A model generated the notes under the pieces. The model did no database searches, was not told the origin of the DNA, and worked only from the letters and a program-made list of their open reading frames with translations. A stretch of 64,000 nucleotides of DNA from JBGSTR01 sp963707135. GTDB taxonomy: Bacteria; Pseudomonadota; Gammaproteobacteria; Chromatiales; Chromatiaceae. Positions 15,611-24,284 of the stretch are shown here, piece after piece. The DNA is taken from positions 1 to 64,000 of the forward strand of contig CAVPOY010000011.1 of the NCBI GenBank assembly GCA_963707135.1, written 5' to 3'. The translations under genes were made by a program, and so were the position numbers. How positions within the stretch are numbered: the stretch's first letter is position 1; each line of letters starts with the position of its first letter.

Positions 15611-17436
15611 GCTGCTTGCTCCCGCATGGAAAGAAACTCACTGATGCTGGCCGCGACCCGGTGCCCGTCCGCTACCGCGGAAACCACATCCGGTCCGCGC
15701 ACCATGTCTCCGGCCGCCCATAGCCAATCCAGGTTGGTCCGCCCCGCGACATCGACCCTCAGGCGGCCGCGGTCCCACTCGAGCGCTTCCTTCAGCGGCT
15801 CGCCCAACAGGTCCGCGTCAACGGCCTGCCCGATGGCCTCGACGATCATCTCTCCCGCATGCACCTGCTCATCGCTTTCGTCGTATCGCGGCGAGAAGCG
15901 GCCCTCGGCGTCGAAAATCGAAACGACCTTCCAGGTCCGCAGGCCCCGCACCTTGCGCTTCTCGAACAGTACCTCCCGGGGTCCTCTGGCATCCAGGATC
16001 GTCACTCCCTCCTCCCGCGCCTCCCTGATCTCGTCGGGATCGGCCAGGAAGTGATCCAGGTCTTCGAGCGCGGTCAGGATGATGTTCGACTCACCGTACT
16101 TCTGCTTCTGCAGGCGCGCCAAGGTACGCGCGATATCCATGGCCACGTTGCCGCCGCCGACCACGACCGCGGACCTGGGAACAGCGATCTTGATACCGGC
16201 CGCGACGTCGCGCAGAAGGTCCACCGCGCGATTCACGCCCTTCTTGTCCGAACCCGGAACGCGGGTCGACCTTCCGGACCAGAGCCCGACCGCGATCAGA
16301 ACGGCGTCGTAGTCCGCCTGCAGCTGCTCCATGGTGAGGTCCGTTCCCACCCGTGTGTTGCATCGTATCTTTACGCCGAGCGACTCGATGACATCGATGT
16401 CGCGATCCAGCCGATCCGCCGGAAGCCGATAATAGGGAATGCCGTAACGCACCATGCCGCCAGGCTCCGCCTGGGCCTCGAGCACGGTCACCTCGTGCCC
16501 CTCCCTGACCAGGTCGAAGGCGGCCGTGAGACCGGCCGGACCACTGCCGACAATCGCAACCCGTTTGCCGGAAAGATAGCTGGCCTTGCCCTCTGCGGCG
16601 ATGGCCTTCACCCGATCGTGCTCGACGGAGTCCATCGCAAACCGCTTCAGCCAGCGAATCGCAATCGGCTCGCCTCGATGGCCCACCGAGCAGGCCGTCT
16701 CGCACCGGTGGGTGCATACCCGGCCGCAGGTATGGGCAAGCGGGTTGGTGCGGTAGATCTCGCGCACGGCGCCCTCCAGATCCCCTTTCCAGATGGCGCG
16801 AATGTACTCGGGCGCGTGCATATGGGTCGGGCAGGCGTCGTGGCACATGCCGCACTGTACGCAGCGGGACGCCTCGATGATGGCCTGATTCGCGTCATAT
16901 CCGGCGACGATCTCGTCGAAATTGTCGATCCGCGACCCGGGCGACATCTCCCGCATCGGCTGGCGCTCCAGCGCAACCAGGTCCGCGTCCTCGGACTTGG
17001 CCCAGCCCTTCGGGAAAGGGGTCCCGTGGATGCCCTTCGAGTCGGGCAGGATGAAATAGCTGTCCAGCTCAGAGTCCGGACAGTTGTGGACATATTCCCG
17101 CGACAGCGCGATGGAGCCGGTGGGGCACAGGTCCACGCACAGCGCGCACCAGCAGCAACGGCCGTAGTCGATCGCGGGACGCAGGTTCCTGACCCCCCGG
17201 GCCGGATCCTCGGGGAGTCCGGGCACGGCAACCATCGTGATGGCCGCGTTGTCGCAGACCTTCTGGCAGGTACTGCAGCCGATACAGAGCTCCCAGTCGT
17301 TGAGATGAAAGCCCCGGTAATTGGCAGACGCGGGCCTTGGCTCGAGGGGCACGGTCACCGGCTTGCGGCTGAAGAACGCAAGGTTCTTAAGCGGATTCAA
17401 CAGCCCGCCCTTGTCCTTGTAATCGATGTCGCGCAT
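15607..17436 (-). CDS. NuoI/MbxN-like ferredoxin fused to GltD/NfnL-like FAD-NAD(P)H oxidoreductase
   Basis: 609 residues. The N-terminal 115 resemble NuoI: CIGCSTCQKVC (Cys51, 54, 57, 61) and CCWCALCVDLC (Cys94, 97, 100, 104) bind two [4Fe-4S] clusters. Next comes the GltD helical Fe-S domain: CVQCGMCHDAC (Cys192-202) and CGRVCTHRCETAC (Cys237-249). Then follow an FAD-binding fold (VAIVGSGPAGLTAA, about 293-306) and an NAD(P)-binding fold (AVVVGGGNVAMDIART, about 423-438). The C-terminal GDMVRGPDVVSAVADG is the second FAD contact. Such flavoproteins oxidise or reduce NAD(P)H. In this operon the fusion replaces NuoE/F/G as the probable pyridine-nucleotide port. Its start shares a base with the NuoD stop (TGATG at 17438-17434). 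Direction of electron flow is unknown. Confidence 0.88.
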   Translation of the reverse strand: MRDIDYKDKGGLLNPLKNLAFFSRKPVTVPLEPRPASANYRGFHLNDWELCIGCSTCQKVCDNAAITMVAVPGLPEDPARGVRNLRPAIDYGRCCWCALCVDLCPTGSIALSREYVHNCPDSELDSYFILPDSKGIHGTPFPKGWAKSEDADLVALERQPMREMSPGSRIDNFDEIVAGYDANQAIIEASRCVQCGMCHDACPTHMHAPEYIRAIWKGDLEGAVREIYRTNPLAHTCGRVCTHRCETACSVGHRGEPIAIRWLKRFAMDSVEHDRVKAIAAEGKASYLSGKRVAIVGSGPAGLTAAFDLVREGHEVTVLEAQAEPGGMVRYGIPYYRLPADRLDRDIDVIESLGVKIRCNTRVGTDLTMEQLQADYDAVLIAVGLWSGRSTRVPGSDKKGVNRAVDLLRDVAAGIKIAVPRSAVVVGGGNVAMDIARTLARLQKQKYGESNIILTALEDLDHFLADPDEIREAREEGVTILDARGPREVLFEKRKVRGLRTWKVVSIFDAEGRFSPRYDESDEQVHAGEMIVEAIGQAVDADLLGEPLKEALEWDRGRLRVDVAGRTNLDWLWAAGDMVRGPDVVSAVADGHRVAASISEFLSMREQAA

Positions 17437-18578
17437 CAGCGATCCACCTCCGGGGGACAGGCGTCGAGGGAAAACATGATCTGGGCCACGTCCTCGATCC
17501 GACAGCCGACCGCCAGACGCTCGAGCACCTGCACGCCGTGCATCTGGGACGGGCCCCGCACGTGGGTGCGGTAGGGCTGCTCACCGCCGTTCGACACCAC
17601 ATACCAGGCAAGCTCGCCCTTCGACGACTCGACGCGAGTGTAGGTCGATCCCGCGGGCACGTTCCAGGCCAGCGGGTTCGGTATCGGGCAGCGGATCGGC
17701 CCGCCTATCGACGGCAGCGCCGCTATCACCTGGCGCACGATGGCAATGCTCTGGACCAGCTCCTTGCGCCGCACCAACGTGCGGGCCCACGCATCGCCGG
17801 CATCCTCGGTCGGGATCTCGAAGTCCAGATCGTCATAGACCAGATAGGGGTCGTCGCGCCGCACATCGAATTTAAGGCCGGTCGCGCGCAGGTTGGGCCC
17901 CGTCACGCCCCACTCCAACGCCTGCTCCTGACTGATCGGACCGACGCCCTTCGCCCGTTGGACGAACACCTGGTTCGTGAACAGCAGGTTGTCGTAGTCG
18001 GCCAGCCGCGACTCGATGTAGTCCATCGTGTTCGCGACGCGTTCGCGGAACCCCTCCGGCATGTCCCGGCGCACGCCGCCCGGAATGTTGTAGATGTGGT
18101 AAACCCGCCCGCCGCAAAGCTCCTCGAACAGATCGAGTATCAGGTCCCGGTCGGCCATTCCCCAGAACATCGGGCTGTACATGCCTGTGGTGGCGGCATG
18201 GCCCCCGAAGGTGAACAGGTGGGCGGCGATACGCGAGAGCTCGAGCTGAAGTACGCGCAGCCATTGGGCGCGCTCCGGCACCTCGAGCCCGCACAGGTCC
18301 TCCACGGCCATCACGTAGCTGACCTCCATCGGCACCGGGTCCGGAACGCATATACGAGGCGTTATCGCCAGATTCTGAATCCACAGCCGCCCCTCCATGA
18401 GCTTCTCGAAGCCGCGGTGCAGGTACCCGGCATCGGCCCTGCCCTCCAGCACCCTGTCCCCGTGGAGCTTGAGCTTCAGGGCATAGTTGCCCTCGATACC
18501 GGGGTGGTTGGGACCGATGTTCAGCTCGTACTCGTTGCTCGGCGGGTGACGCCGGGCCTCGTAATTCTCAGGTCTCAT
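17436..18578 (-). CDS. NuoD/MbxL-like catalytic subunit, [NiFe] ligands half lost
   Basis: 380 residues of the NuoD/hydrogenase-large-subunit fold: NIGPNHPGIEGNYALKLKLHG, GYLHRGFEKLMEGR, VEDLCGLEVPERAQWLRVLQ. Group 4 [NiFe] hydrogenases bind nickel with two CxxC pairs. Here the first reads RICVPD (Cys77, Asp80) and the second DACPPE (Cys374, Glu377), so one Cys of each pair survives and the other is acidic. Ordinary NuoD has neither Cys. The protein is therefore not a normal hydrogenase subunit and not ordinary complex I, but fits the Mbx/MBS class. It would receive electrons from the NuoB-like subunit. It overlaps the NuoC gene by 11 bases, supporting stoichiometric expression. Confidence 0.88.
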   Translation of the reverse strand: MRPENYEARRHPPSNEYELNIGPNHPGIEGNYALKLKLHGDRVLEGRADAGYLHRGFEKLMEGRLWIQNLAITPRICVPDPVPMEVSYVMAVEDLCGLEVPERAQWLRVLQLELSRIAAHLFTFGGHAATTGMYSPMFWGMADRDLILDLFEELCGGRVYHIYNIPGGVRRDMPEGFRERVANTMDYIESRLADYDNLLFTNQVFVQRAKGVGPISQEQALEWGVTGPNLRATGLKFDVRRDDPYLVYDDLDFEIPTEDAGDAWARTLVRRKELVQSIAIVRQVIAALPSIGGPIRCPIPNPLAWNVPAGSTYTRVESSKGELAWYVVSNGGEQPYRTHVRGPSQMHGVQVLERLAVGCRIEDVAQIMFSLDACPPEVDR

Positions 18579-19146
18579 CCAGGCTCCTCCGACTGAACCG
18601 CTGCTCGTCCGGTCGCACCGCGATACCGCCGCCCCGTGCGACCAGGTCCTGCAGCCACTCCGGGTTGTAGTCCTGCCAGTCGAAGTGGTCGTTGACCCAG
18701 GCCTCGGAGTCGAAGTCCTTGCGCATCGGGGGCGGTCCGTCCCACTCGGTCAGGATGAACTTGCTCATGTCGGGACTGCCCTCGAAGAAGACGCCGAACA
18801 TCTCGTGGATATCGCGTTCGAAAAAGGCCGCCGGTTTATAGATGTCGTAGACGGAGATATAGACGCCCGGATCACGTGGAATGCGTGTGTGCGCGGACAC
18901 CAGCGAGCCGATCTCGTAGGACCAGACGTGATAGACCAGCTCGAATTGCCCGTCGTCGATCCAGTCGACACAACTGATCGCGGACAGGTGCACATAGGAG
19001 GCCCGGCCCCGCAGCAGCTCCAGCAGGGCCGGCAGCGCGTCGGCTGCCACGTCGACCCGCAGCCGGCGGCTGCTCTTGCGCCGGACTTCGATCCCCTGAA
19101 GCTCGGCCAGGAGATTGTCAAGCCAGGTCGAGAGCTCTTTGGTCAT
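18568..19146 (-). CDS. NuoC/MbxK-like subunit
   Basis: 192 residues. AFFERDIHEMFGVFFEGSPD, TEWDGPPPMRKDF and the strand VYISVYDIYKPA are the hallmarks of the 30-kDa NuoC subunit. It forms part of the peripheral arm, packing against the NuoD-like subunit. NuoC and NuoD are separate genes here, unlike the fused nuoCD of enteric bacteria. It sits between the NuoB-like (75-base gap) and NuoD-like (11-base overlap) genes. Confidence 0.9.
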   Translation of the reverse strand: MTKELSTWLDNLLAELQGIEVRRKSSRRLRVDVAADALPALLELLRGRASYVHLSAISCVDWIDDGQFELVYHVWSYEIGSLVSAHTRIPRDPGVYISVYDIYKPAAFFERDIHEMFGVFFEGSPDMSKFILTEWDGPPPMRKDFDSEAWVNDHFDWQDYNPEWLQDLVARGGGIAVRPDEQRFSRRSLDET

Positions 19147-19221
19147 GGGCGTGGTATCCAGACGGGAACAGTTTTGTCCACTGGCGCCGGCACGGGCTCA
19201 CCCGAACCGCCGGAAGGCCAA

Positions 19222-19974
19222 CTAAGTGCGCACCCGGCGCTTTTTGTGGGCGAGTTCCGGGATTTCGAGCTTCATCTCGAGCGCTTCCAACGGCTTCTGA
19301 TTCTGTTCGAGAAGCGCCGTGTGCTCGCCGAGGGTCTGGGGCCCGAACAGCCCGTAATGCCGCGCCTCCGCAATCACGTCGGTCGGCGTCTGCCATTTCT
19401 CGCCAAACAGACGCTGCTGATTTCCGAGGTAGTGATCGTAGCGACGGTAATAGTCTTTCCAGGCGTTGCCCCCGCCGGTGCGAATGTCCTCCATCAGGCT
19501 CCTCAAACCAGCAATGACGGCCTCCGGTCGGGGCATGCAGCCGGCGATATAGATGTCCACCGGCAGATAGTCGTTCAGCTTCTTGGCGGTCGCGTAGCTC
19601 TGCCAGTACATCCCGCCGTTCACCGTGCAGGAGCAGATACCGATGACATACTTGGGCGAGCCCATCTGCTCGTAGGTCAGGATCACCCGCTTCAAGGTCT
19701 TCACGGCTACATACCCGGTGACCAACAGGATGTCCGCCTGGCGCGGCGATACCATCGGCTGAATGCCGAGGCGCTCCATGTCGAAGCGCGAGGTCATCGC
19801 CGGGGGCAGCTCAACCGCCCCGCACCCGGTGCAGTAATGGAGCATGAACAGCGAGCGCGACTGCGCGAATCGCACCAGCTCGTCGAAGACATGGGCGAGC
19901 GGGTTCGTGCGCTTGCCTTCACGGACCGGAAGTGCGGTACCGGGAAGCAGCTTGTCGGGTGCCGGTGCACTCAT
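19222..19974 (-). CDS. NuoB/MbxJ-like [4Fe-4S] subunit
   Basis: 250 residues. YCTGCGAVEL (Cys48, Cys51), YVIGICSCTVNGGMY (Cys116) and YIAGCMPRPEA (Cys146) are the expected four ligands of the N2-type proximal cluster. The CxxC spacing is that of group 4 hydrogenases and Mbx rather than the adjacent CC of NuoB. Cys114 is an extra cysteine. About 90 residues after the domain (from residue 160) are charged and not part of the standard fold, so the C-terminus is extended. This subunit passes electrons from the ferredoxin domains to the NuoD-like active site. It lies 54 bases after the NuoH-like gene. Confidence 0.9.
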   Translation of the reverse strand: MSAPAPDKLLPGTALPVREGKRTNPLAHVFDELVRFAQSRSLFMLHYCTGCGAVELPPAMTSRFDMERLGIQPMVSPRQADILLVTGYVAVKTLKRVILTYEQMGSPKYVIGICSCTVNGGMYWQSYATAKKLNDYLPVDIYIAGCMPRPEAVIAGLRSLMEDIRTGGGNAWKDYYRRYDHYLGNQQRLFGEKWQTPTDVIAEARHYGLFGPQTLGEHTALLEQNQKPLEALEMKLEIPELAHKKRRVRT

Positions 19975-20028
19975 GGGACGCCTCCTTTGATCCAGATTCT
20001 GCTTGGACTCGGACCCTAAGGGGCCGTT

Positions 20029-20925
20029 TCAGACGACGAAGGCCAGGCCCAGAAGCCCGATCATGACCGGCCATTTCCAGACCAGTCGGACGACGTCCTC
20101 GGTGCGGTAGCGCGGGAACAGAAAGGCGATCGTCATCGGGATCGCCACGACCGCGAAGACCTTGAGCAGGAAGGTCAACCAGTTCTCGCCACCGCCGAGG
20201 AACAGCGTCGTGTACAGGACGCCGGCGGTGTAGAGCTGGAAGCACTGCATAACGAAAAGGCCGCCGAGGAACTTGCCACCCATCTCGACCATCGGCCCCG
20301 TGGCGATCTCCGCGGGGGCGACGTAGATCTCGAAAGGCTGCTTGCCGAGCATCGCCTGCATGCCGAACAGCCCGGCGATCGCAAGCAGGGGCATCTGGGC
20401 GATGCCCCACGTCGTAACGCCGCCGGCCTGCTGGGCCGCGATGATGTGGACCAGGTTGGTCGACCCGAAATGGTAGGCGACGCCGAAGATCACGATCACC
20501 ATGGGCACGTCATAGGCCAGCATGGCCGTCAGGGCACGCGAGATGCCTATGGATCCGTTTGGGTTTGCGCACTGACCCACACCGAGCGCGAGCCCCAGCG
20601 ACGGGATCATGGTCATGTACAGCAGCGCGATCAACCCGCCCTTCTCGGCAATGCCGTTCATTCCAGGGACCGGGAGCAGCGTCTCGGCCGCGACGTAGCC
20701 GCCGACGGCCATCACGATTCCGATCTCGTGGATCAGCCCATGCGAGACCTGGGTCTGCTTGCCATGTAGCTTGATGATGTCCCACAGGGGCTGAAGCAGC
20801 GGTGGTCCCACCCGGCGTTGGATGCGCGCGGCGATCTTCCGCATCATCAGGACCATGAAGAGACCCACGATGAAGGCCACCAGCGGCATCAGCGTCAGCT
20901 CGATAACAAGATTCAACCAGCTCAT
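20029..20925 (-). CDS. NuoH/MbxM-like membrane subunit
   Basis: 298 residues with about eight hydrophobic helices. KIAARIQRRVGPPLLQPLWD near the N-terminus and GKQPFEIYVAPAEIATGP (about residue 200), with its acidic loop, are the signature stretches of NuoH/HyfC. NuoH anchors the peripheral arm to the membrane and links the active site to the ion-pumping subunits. The gene lies 15 bases after the large antiporter-like gene and 54 before the NuoB-like gene. Its position before NuoB/C/D matches mbxM. Confidence 0.9.
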   Translation of the reverse strand: MSWLNLVIELTLMPLVAFIVGLFMVLMMRKIAARIQRRVGPPLLQPLWDIIKLHGKQTQVSHGLIHEIGIVMAVGGYVAAETLLPVPGMNGIAEKGGLIALLYMTMIPSLGLALGVGQCANPNGSIGISRALTAMLAYDVPMVIVIFGVAYHFGSTNLVHIIAAQQAGGVTTWGIAQMPLLAIAGLFGMQAMLGKQPFEIYVAPAEIATGPMVEMGGKFLGGLFVMQCFQLYTAGVLYTTLFLGGGENWLTFLLKVFAVVAIPMTIAFLFPRYRTEDVVRLVWKWPVMIGLLGLAFVV

Positions 20926-20940
20926 CGCGGCAATCCCCCG

Positions 20941-22821
20941 TCAGACCGAGGCCCAGGCCAGAATCGCCACCGCGGTGGCGAGCACGAACAGCGTCGGCTG
21001 CGCGTAGCGATAAAGGCCACTCGTGGCATAGGAGGCGAGCTCCACGCCGGACGCCACGGCGGACTCGAGCCAGGCGAACGCGCCGCGATACCAGGGCCCG
21101 ATCAGGTGCATGAGGCCCGCGTAGAAGTTGTCGCTGTACTGGTAGCGCACGTCGGCGGTCAGGAAATGGCCGCCCGCGTAATTGTCGAGCTGGTGGACCC
21201 GCTTCGAGCGGTTTCCAAACCCGTAGAACACCAGGGCGCCCACACCGAAGCCCGCCATCAGGATGCCGACCAGCCAGATCATGTCGAGTCCCCCGCGGGC
21301 GTCCTCGATGCCGCCGAGCGTGTAGGGAACCACGGGCAGTCCCAGGGCGGTCTGGACCGACGCGACCCAGCTCAGCGCGGGACCCGGGATGAAGCCGGAC
21401 AGGAAGATCAGGGTCGAAAGGGCCAGCATCGGCACCAGCATGCTGAGGGGGGCCTCGCGCACGCCCTCGTGCTCGATCCGCAGCTGACCCAGGAAGGTGT
21501 TGTGGATCAGCTTATACACGGAAAGGATGGTGCCGAGCGTGCCGATCACCGCGCCGACGAAGAGCAGCGGCATCCCCTCGGTCAGCAGGGCACGGTAGAC
21601 CATCCATTTGGAGACGAAGCCGTTCATCGGGGGCAGACCGGCCAGCCCGATGATACCGAACAGCATCACGAGGAACGACAGCGGCATCCGCGCCACGAGT
21701 CCGCCGAGCTTGTTCAGATCCGAAGTGCCGGTCCGATGCACGACCGCCATTACCGACATGAACAGCGCCGCCTGATAGGTCGCGTGGTTGAAGACATGCA
21801 TGATCCCGCCGCCGGTGCCGATGGCGCTTCCGGTCACGAGGCCGAGCAGCATGTAGCCGCCCTGACCGATTCCGTGCCAGGCCAGCAGGTAACGCGCGTC
21901 GTGCTGTTGGAGCGCCGTGAAGGTCGGGAAGATGATGGTGAGCACGGCGATCCACGCGAGCAGGTCCCTCGCGCTCCAAAAGGTATAAGGAACGTCCATC
22001 TGGACAAGCCGTGCGAGACCCACCATGGCGACGAAGACGACCGCGATGGCATAGAGCCCCATCCGAGACGAGATCGCCCCGAGGAATGCCGAACCTGGAC
22101 CCGGTGTCTCCGCGTAGGCCGCCGCCTGCCAGAGGTGGAACGGCAGCAGGCCCATCTTGACGGCGAACCCGCCGCCTAGAAGGAGCAACAGGACCCAGAT
22201 CTTGCCATCGGACATCCCCGGTAGGGCGGCCATGACCTGTCCGTACTCGAGGGAGCCGACTTGGGCGTAGATCAGGGCCAGCGCACCCAGTATGGCCATC
22301 GCGCCCGAGAAGGCATAGGTCAGGTATTTCAGCGCCGCCCGGCTGGCGACGGCGCCCCCGATGGCCATCATCAGGAAGCTCGCCCAGCTGACCAGCTCCC
22401 AGCCGAGGAACAGCGATAGGAAATCGCCGCTGCCGAGCAGCAGCAGCATCGAGAACACATTGAGCGCCAGGGTCACATGGAACAGCCGGGGACGGCGGCC
22501 CTCCTCGCGGTAGCGATCCTGCCAGGCGCCCGCCGCGTACCAGGCGGTCACGAATGCGGCGCCGATGGTGATCATGGCAAAGAACCAGGAGATGGCGTCG
22601 TAGCGCCAGTGCATCGGCTGGTCCAGCACCGAAACAGTGAAGGACGATGCCACCGGCGGGCCGAACAGGGTTCCCGTTCCAATCAGGGCCGCGAATTGGG
22701 CGCCGTAGAGGAGCACCGAGACGGGACCGGCAGCCCGCATGCGCCCAATGCCAAGCATCAGCAGCAGGGTTGCCGCGGAGATCAGAAACAGTGTATCCAG
22801 CGGCGTGAGACCGATGAGCAT
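20941..22821 (-). CDS. NuoL/MrpD-type proton-pumping subunit with C-terminal extension (MbxH'-like)
   Basis: 626 residues with about 15-16 predicted membrane helices. Key ion-path residues are present: Glu142 in LGWELVSWASFLMM, Lys222 in FAVKMGLLPFHLWQ and nearby His229. ISSRMGLYAIAVVF and HATYQAALFMSVMAVVH are further family blocks. The final 150 residues include an extra soluble stretch (GGHFLTADVRYQYSDNFYAGL) and a last helix, an extension beyond MrpD length. It is the second antiporter-type subunit of the operon and starts two bases from the stop of the first, which matches the H-H' pair of Mbx operons. It would translocate H+ or Na+. Confidence 0.88.
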   Translation of the reverse strand: MLIGLTPLDTLFLISAATLLLMLGIGRMRAAGPVSVLLYGAQFAALIGTGTLFGPPVASSFTVSVLDQPMHWRYDAISWFFAMITIGAAFVTAWYAAGAWQDRYREEGRRPRLFHVTLALNVFSMLLLLGSGDFLSLFLGWELVSWASFLMMAIGGAVASRAALKYLTYAFSGAMAILGALALIYAQVGSLEYGQVMAALPGMSDGKIWVLLLLLGGGFAVKMGLLPFHLWQAAAYAETPGPGSAFLGAISSRMGLYAIAVVFVAMVGLARLVQMDVPYTFWSARDLLAWIAVLTIIFPTFTALQQHDARYLLAWHGIGQGGYMLLGLVTGSAIGTGGGIMHVFNHATYQAALFMSVMAVVHRTGTSDLNKLGGLVARMPLSFLVMLFGIIGLAGLPPMNGFVSKWMVYRALLTEGMPLLFVGAVIGTLGTILSVYKLIHNTFLGQLRIEHEGVREAPLSMLVPMLALSTLIFLSGFIPGPALSWVASVQTALGLPVVPYTLGGIEDARGGLDMIWLVGILMAGFGVGALVFYGFGNRSKRVHQLDNYAGGHFLTADVRYQYSDNFYAGLMHLIGPWYRGAFAWLESAVASGVELASYATSGLYRYAQPTLFVLATAVAILAWASV

Positions 22822-22823
22822 GG

Positions 22824-24284
22824 TCAGTCCTTCAGGGCCAGGGTCTTGGGAAACACGCTCTCCACATAGAGCGCCGCGTCGCCGGCCTGGTGCGCCAGGT
22901 TACGCAGCCCGTCCGCGACCGGCGAGACGGTGACGACGATAGCCAGCAGCGACGCCCCCAATACCGCGGCCACGCCGACGTCCCGGCGTGCCGGGGGCTC
23001 GAACGGCGAGTCTTCCGCCTGGTACAGGCCCACGGCCGTTCTGAACAGGTAGCTCGCCTCGACGGCCGTCGCCAACAAGATGGCAATCAGACCAATCATC
23101 GGCAGCGCGCCCCCGTCGCGGGCCAGTCCCACCAGCACGAGGAGCTTGGTCCAGAAGCCCGGCAGCGGCGGTACCCCGATCAGAGACAACGCGAAGAGCA
23201 CGAACAGTGCGGCCGCGAGCGGTGCCTTTCGACCCGCTCCGCTCAGGGCGTCCAGGGACCCGTTCCAGCGCACCGCAAGACCGAACAGGGCGGGCTTGAC
23301 GATCAGGTGATGCAGCGCCACCGCGAGCCCGGCAAAGATGCCCAGGTCGCCCGCGATCGAGAACGCGACGAAGACCATGCCCAGCTGGCCGATGGACGAG
23401 AACGCGATCATGCGCGGGAAGTCTTTGGCCCTCCAGGCCGAGAGCTCGCCCGTCAGGATTCCGAGCACGCCAAGCAGCAGCATCAGCTGCTCCGCCTCGG
23501 GCTGCTTGAACACCAGCACCAGCAGGCGGAGCAGGATCAGCACCGCCAGCTTCGATATCAGCCCGGCCAGCAACGCCGAGACGCGGGCCGGAGCGGTCGC
23601 GTAGACCTCCGGTACCCAGGTATTGACGGGGAAGAGTTCGGCCTTGACCCCGAATCCTATCAACATCAACGCGAACGCGGAGAGTCCTAACGGACCCTGC
23701 AGACTATCCGGTGCAAGCTGCGCCAGTTGGGCCAGGTTCAGCGTCCCGGTCTTCATGTACAGGATCGAGATACCGATCAAGGCCAGCACGGAGCCGAATG
23801 CGCTGATCAGCATGTAGCGTACGGTGGCCACGTGGGCCCTCCCGGTCCCGTTGATGCCAACCAGACCGAACGAGGCAACCGCGGCCAGCTCGTAGAAGAC
23901 GTAGATGTTGAAGATGTCCCCGGAAAGAGCGAGCCCGGTCGCCGCTGACGCAAGCAGCAGCACCAGCGCGTCGATGCGGCCCGCGTTTTCTCCATAGCCG
24001 CTCCCGGGCCAGAACAGCAGGGTGAACACCGGCACCGCCAGCGCGAACAGCAGCCCCAATTGATCCGCATAAAAGACGATGCCGAGCGGCGGGAGGAATC
24101 CGCCGATGGCCACCGTGAATGGCGCGTCGCCGAAATTGAGCCACAGCCTGGCCGTGATCAGTGCGCACGCGACCAGCACCAGCGGACCCAGGGCCTGAGC
24201 CGCCCGCGCCGAGACCCGAGACAAGGGCTGCATCAGGAAAGCGGCGAGCAATGGCAGCACGACGGGCAGCACGAGCTGGTTCAT
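22824..24284 (-). CDS. MrpD/NuoN-type antiporter subunit (MbxH-like)
   Basis: 486 residues, about 14 helices. VFYELAAVASFGLVGIN carries the conserved Glu132. FGVKAELFPVNTWVPEVYA carries Lys214, and GLISKLAVLILLRL carries Lys245. ALHHLIVKPALFGL is the typical second half-channel motif. It is homologous to MrpD and to NuoL/M/N and should provide one ion path. Its ATG overlaps the MrpC stop (ATGA at 24281-24284). As I recall the Mbx structure and operon, two such subunits are present, as here. Confidence 0.9.
   Translation of the reverse strand: MNQLVLPVVLPLLAAFLMQPLSRVSARAAQALGPLVLVACALITARLWLNFGDAPFTVAIGGFLPPLGIVFYADQLGLLFALAVPVFTLLFWPGSGYGENAGRIDALVLLLASAATGLALSGDIFNIYVFYELAAVASFGLVGINGTGRAHVATVRYMLISAFGSVLALIGISILYMKTGTLNLAQLAQLAPDSLQGPLGLSAFALMLIGFGVKAELFPVNTWVPEVYATAPARVSALLAGLISKLAVLILLRLLVLVFKQPEAEQLMLLLGVLGILTGELSAWRAKDFPRMIAFSSIGQLGMVFVAFSIAGDLGIFAGLAVALHHLIVKPALFGLAVRWNGSLDALSGAGRKAPLAAALFVLFALSLIGVPPLPGFWTKLLVLVGLARDGGALPMIGLIAILLATAVEASYLFRTAVGLYQAEDSPFEPPARRDVGVAAVLGASLLAIVVTVSPVADGLRNLAHQAGDAALYVESVFPKTLALKD

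Noticed and set aside
15859..17574. 571-residue plus-strand open frame
   Set aside because: Antisense to the NuoI-GltD and NuoD-like genes, with His/Arg/Gly-rich composition typical of shadow frames.
17436..18578. Working [NiFe] hydrogenase large subunit
   Set aside because: Two of the four nickel-ligand cysteines are replaced by Asp80 and Glu377, and no hydrogenase maturation gene is in the window.
15607..20925. Ordinary complex I (nuo) operon
   Set aside because: NuoE/F/G are absent, NuoD carries hydrogenase-like cysteines, and the membrane part is built from Mrp subunits.
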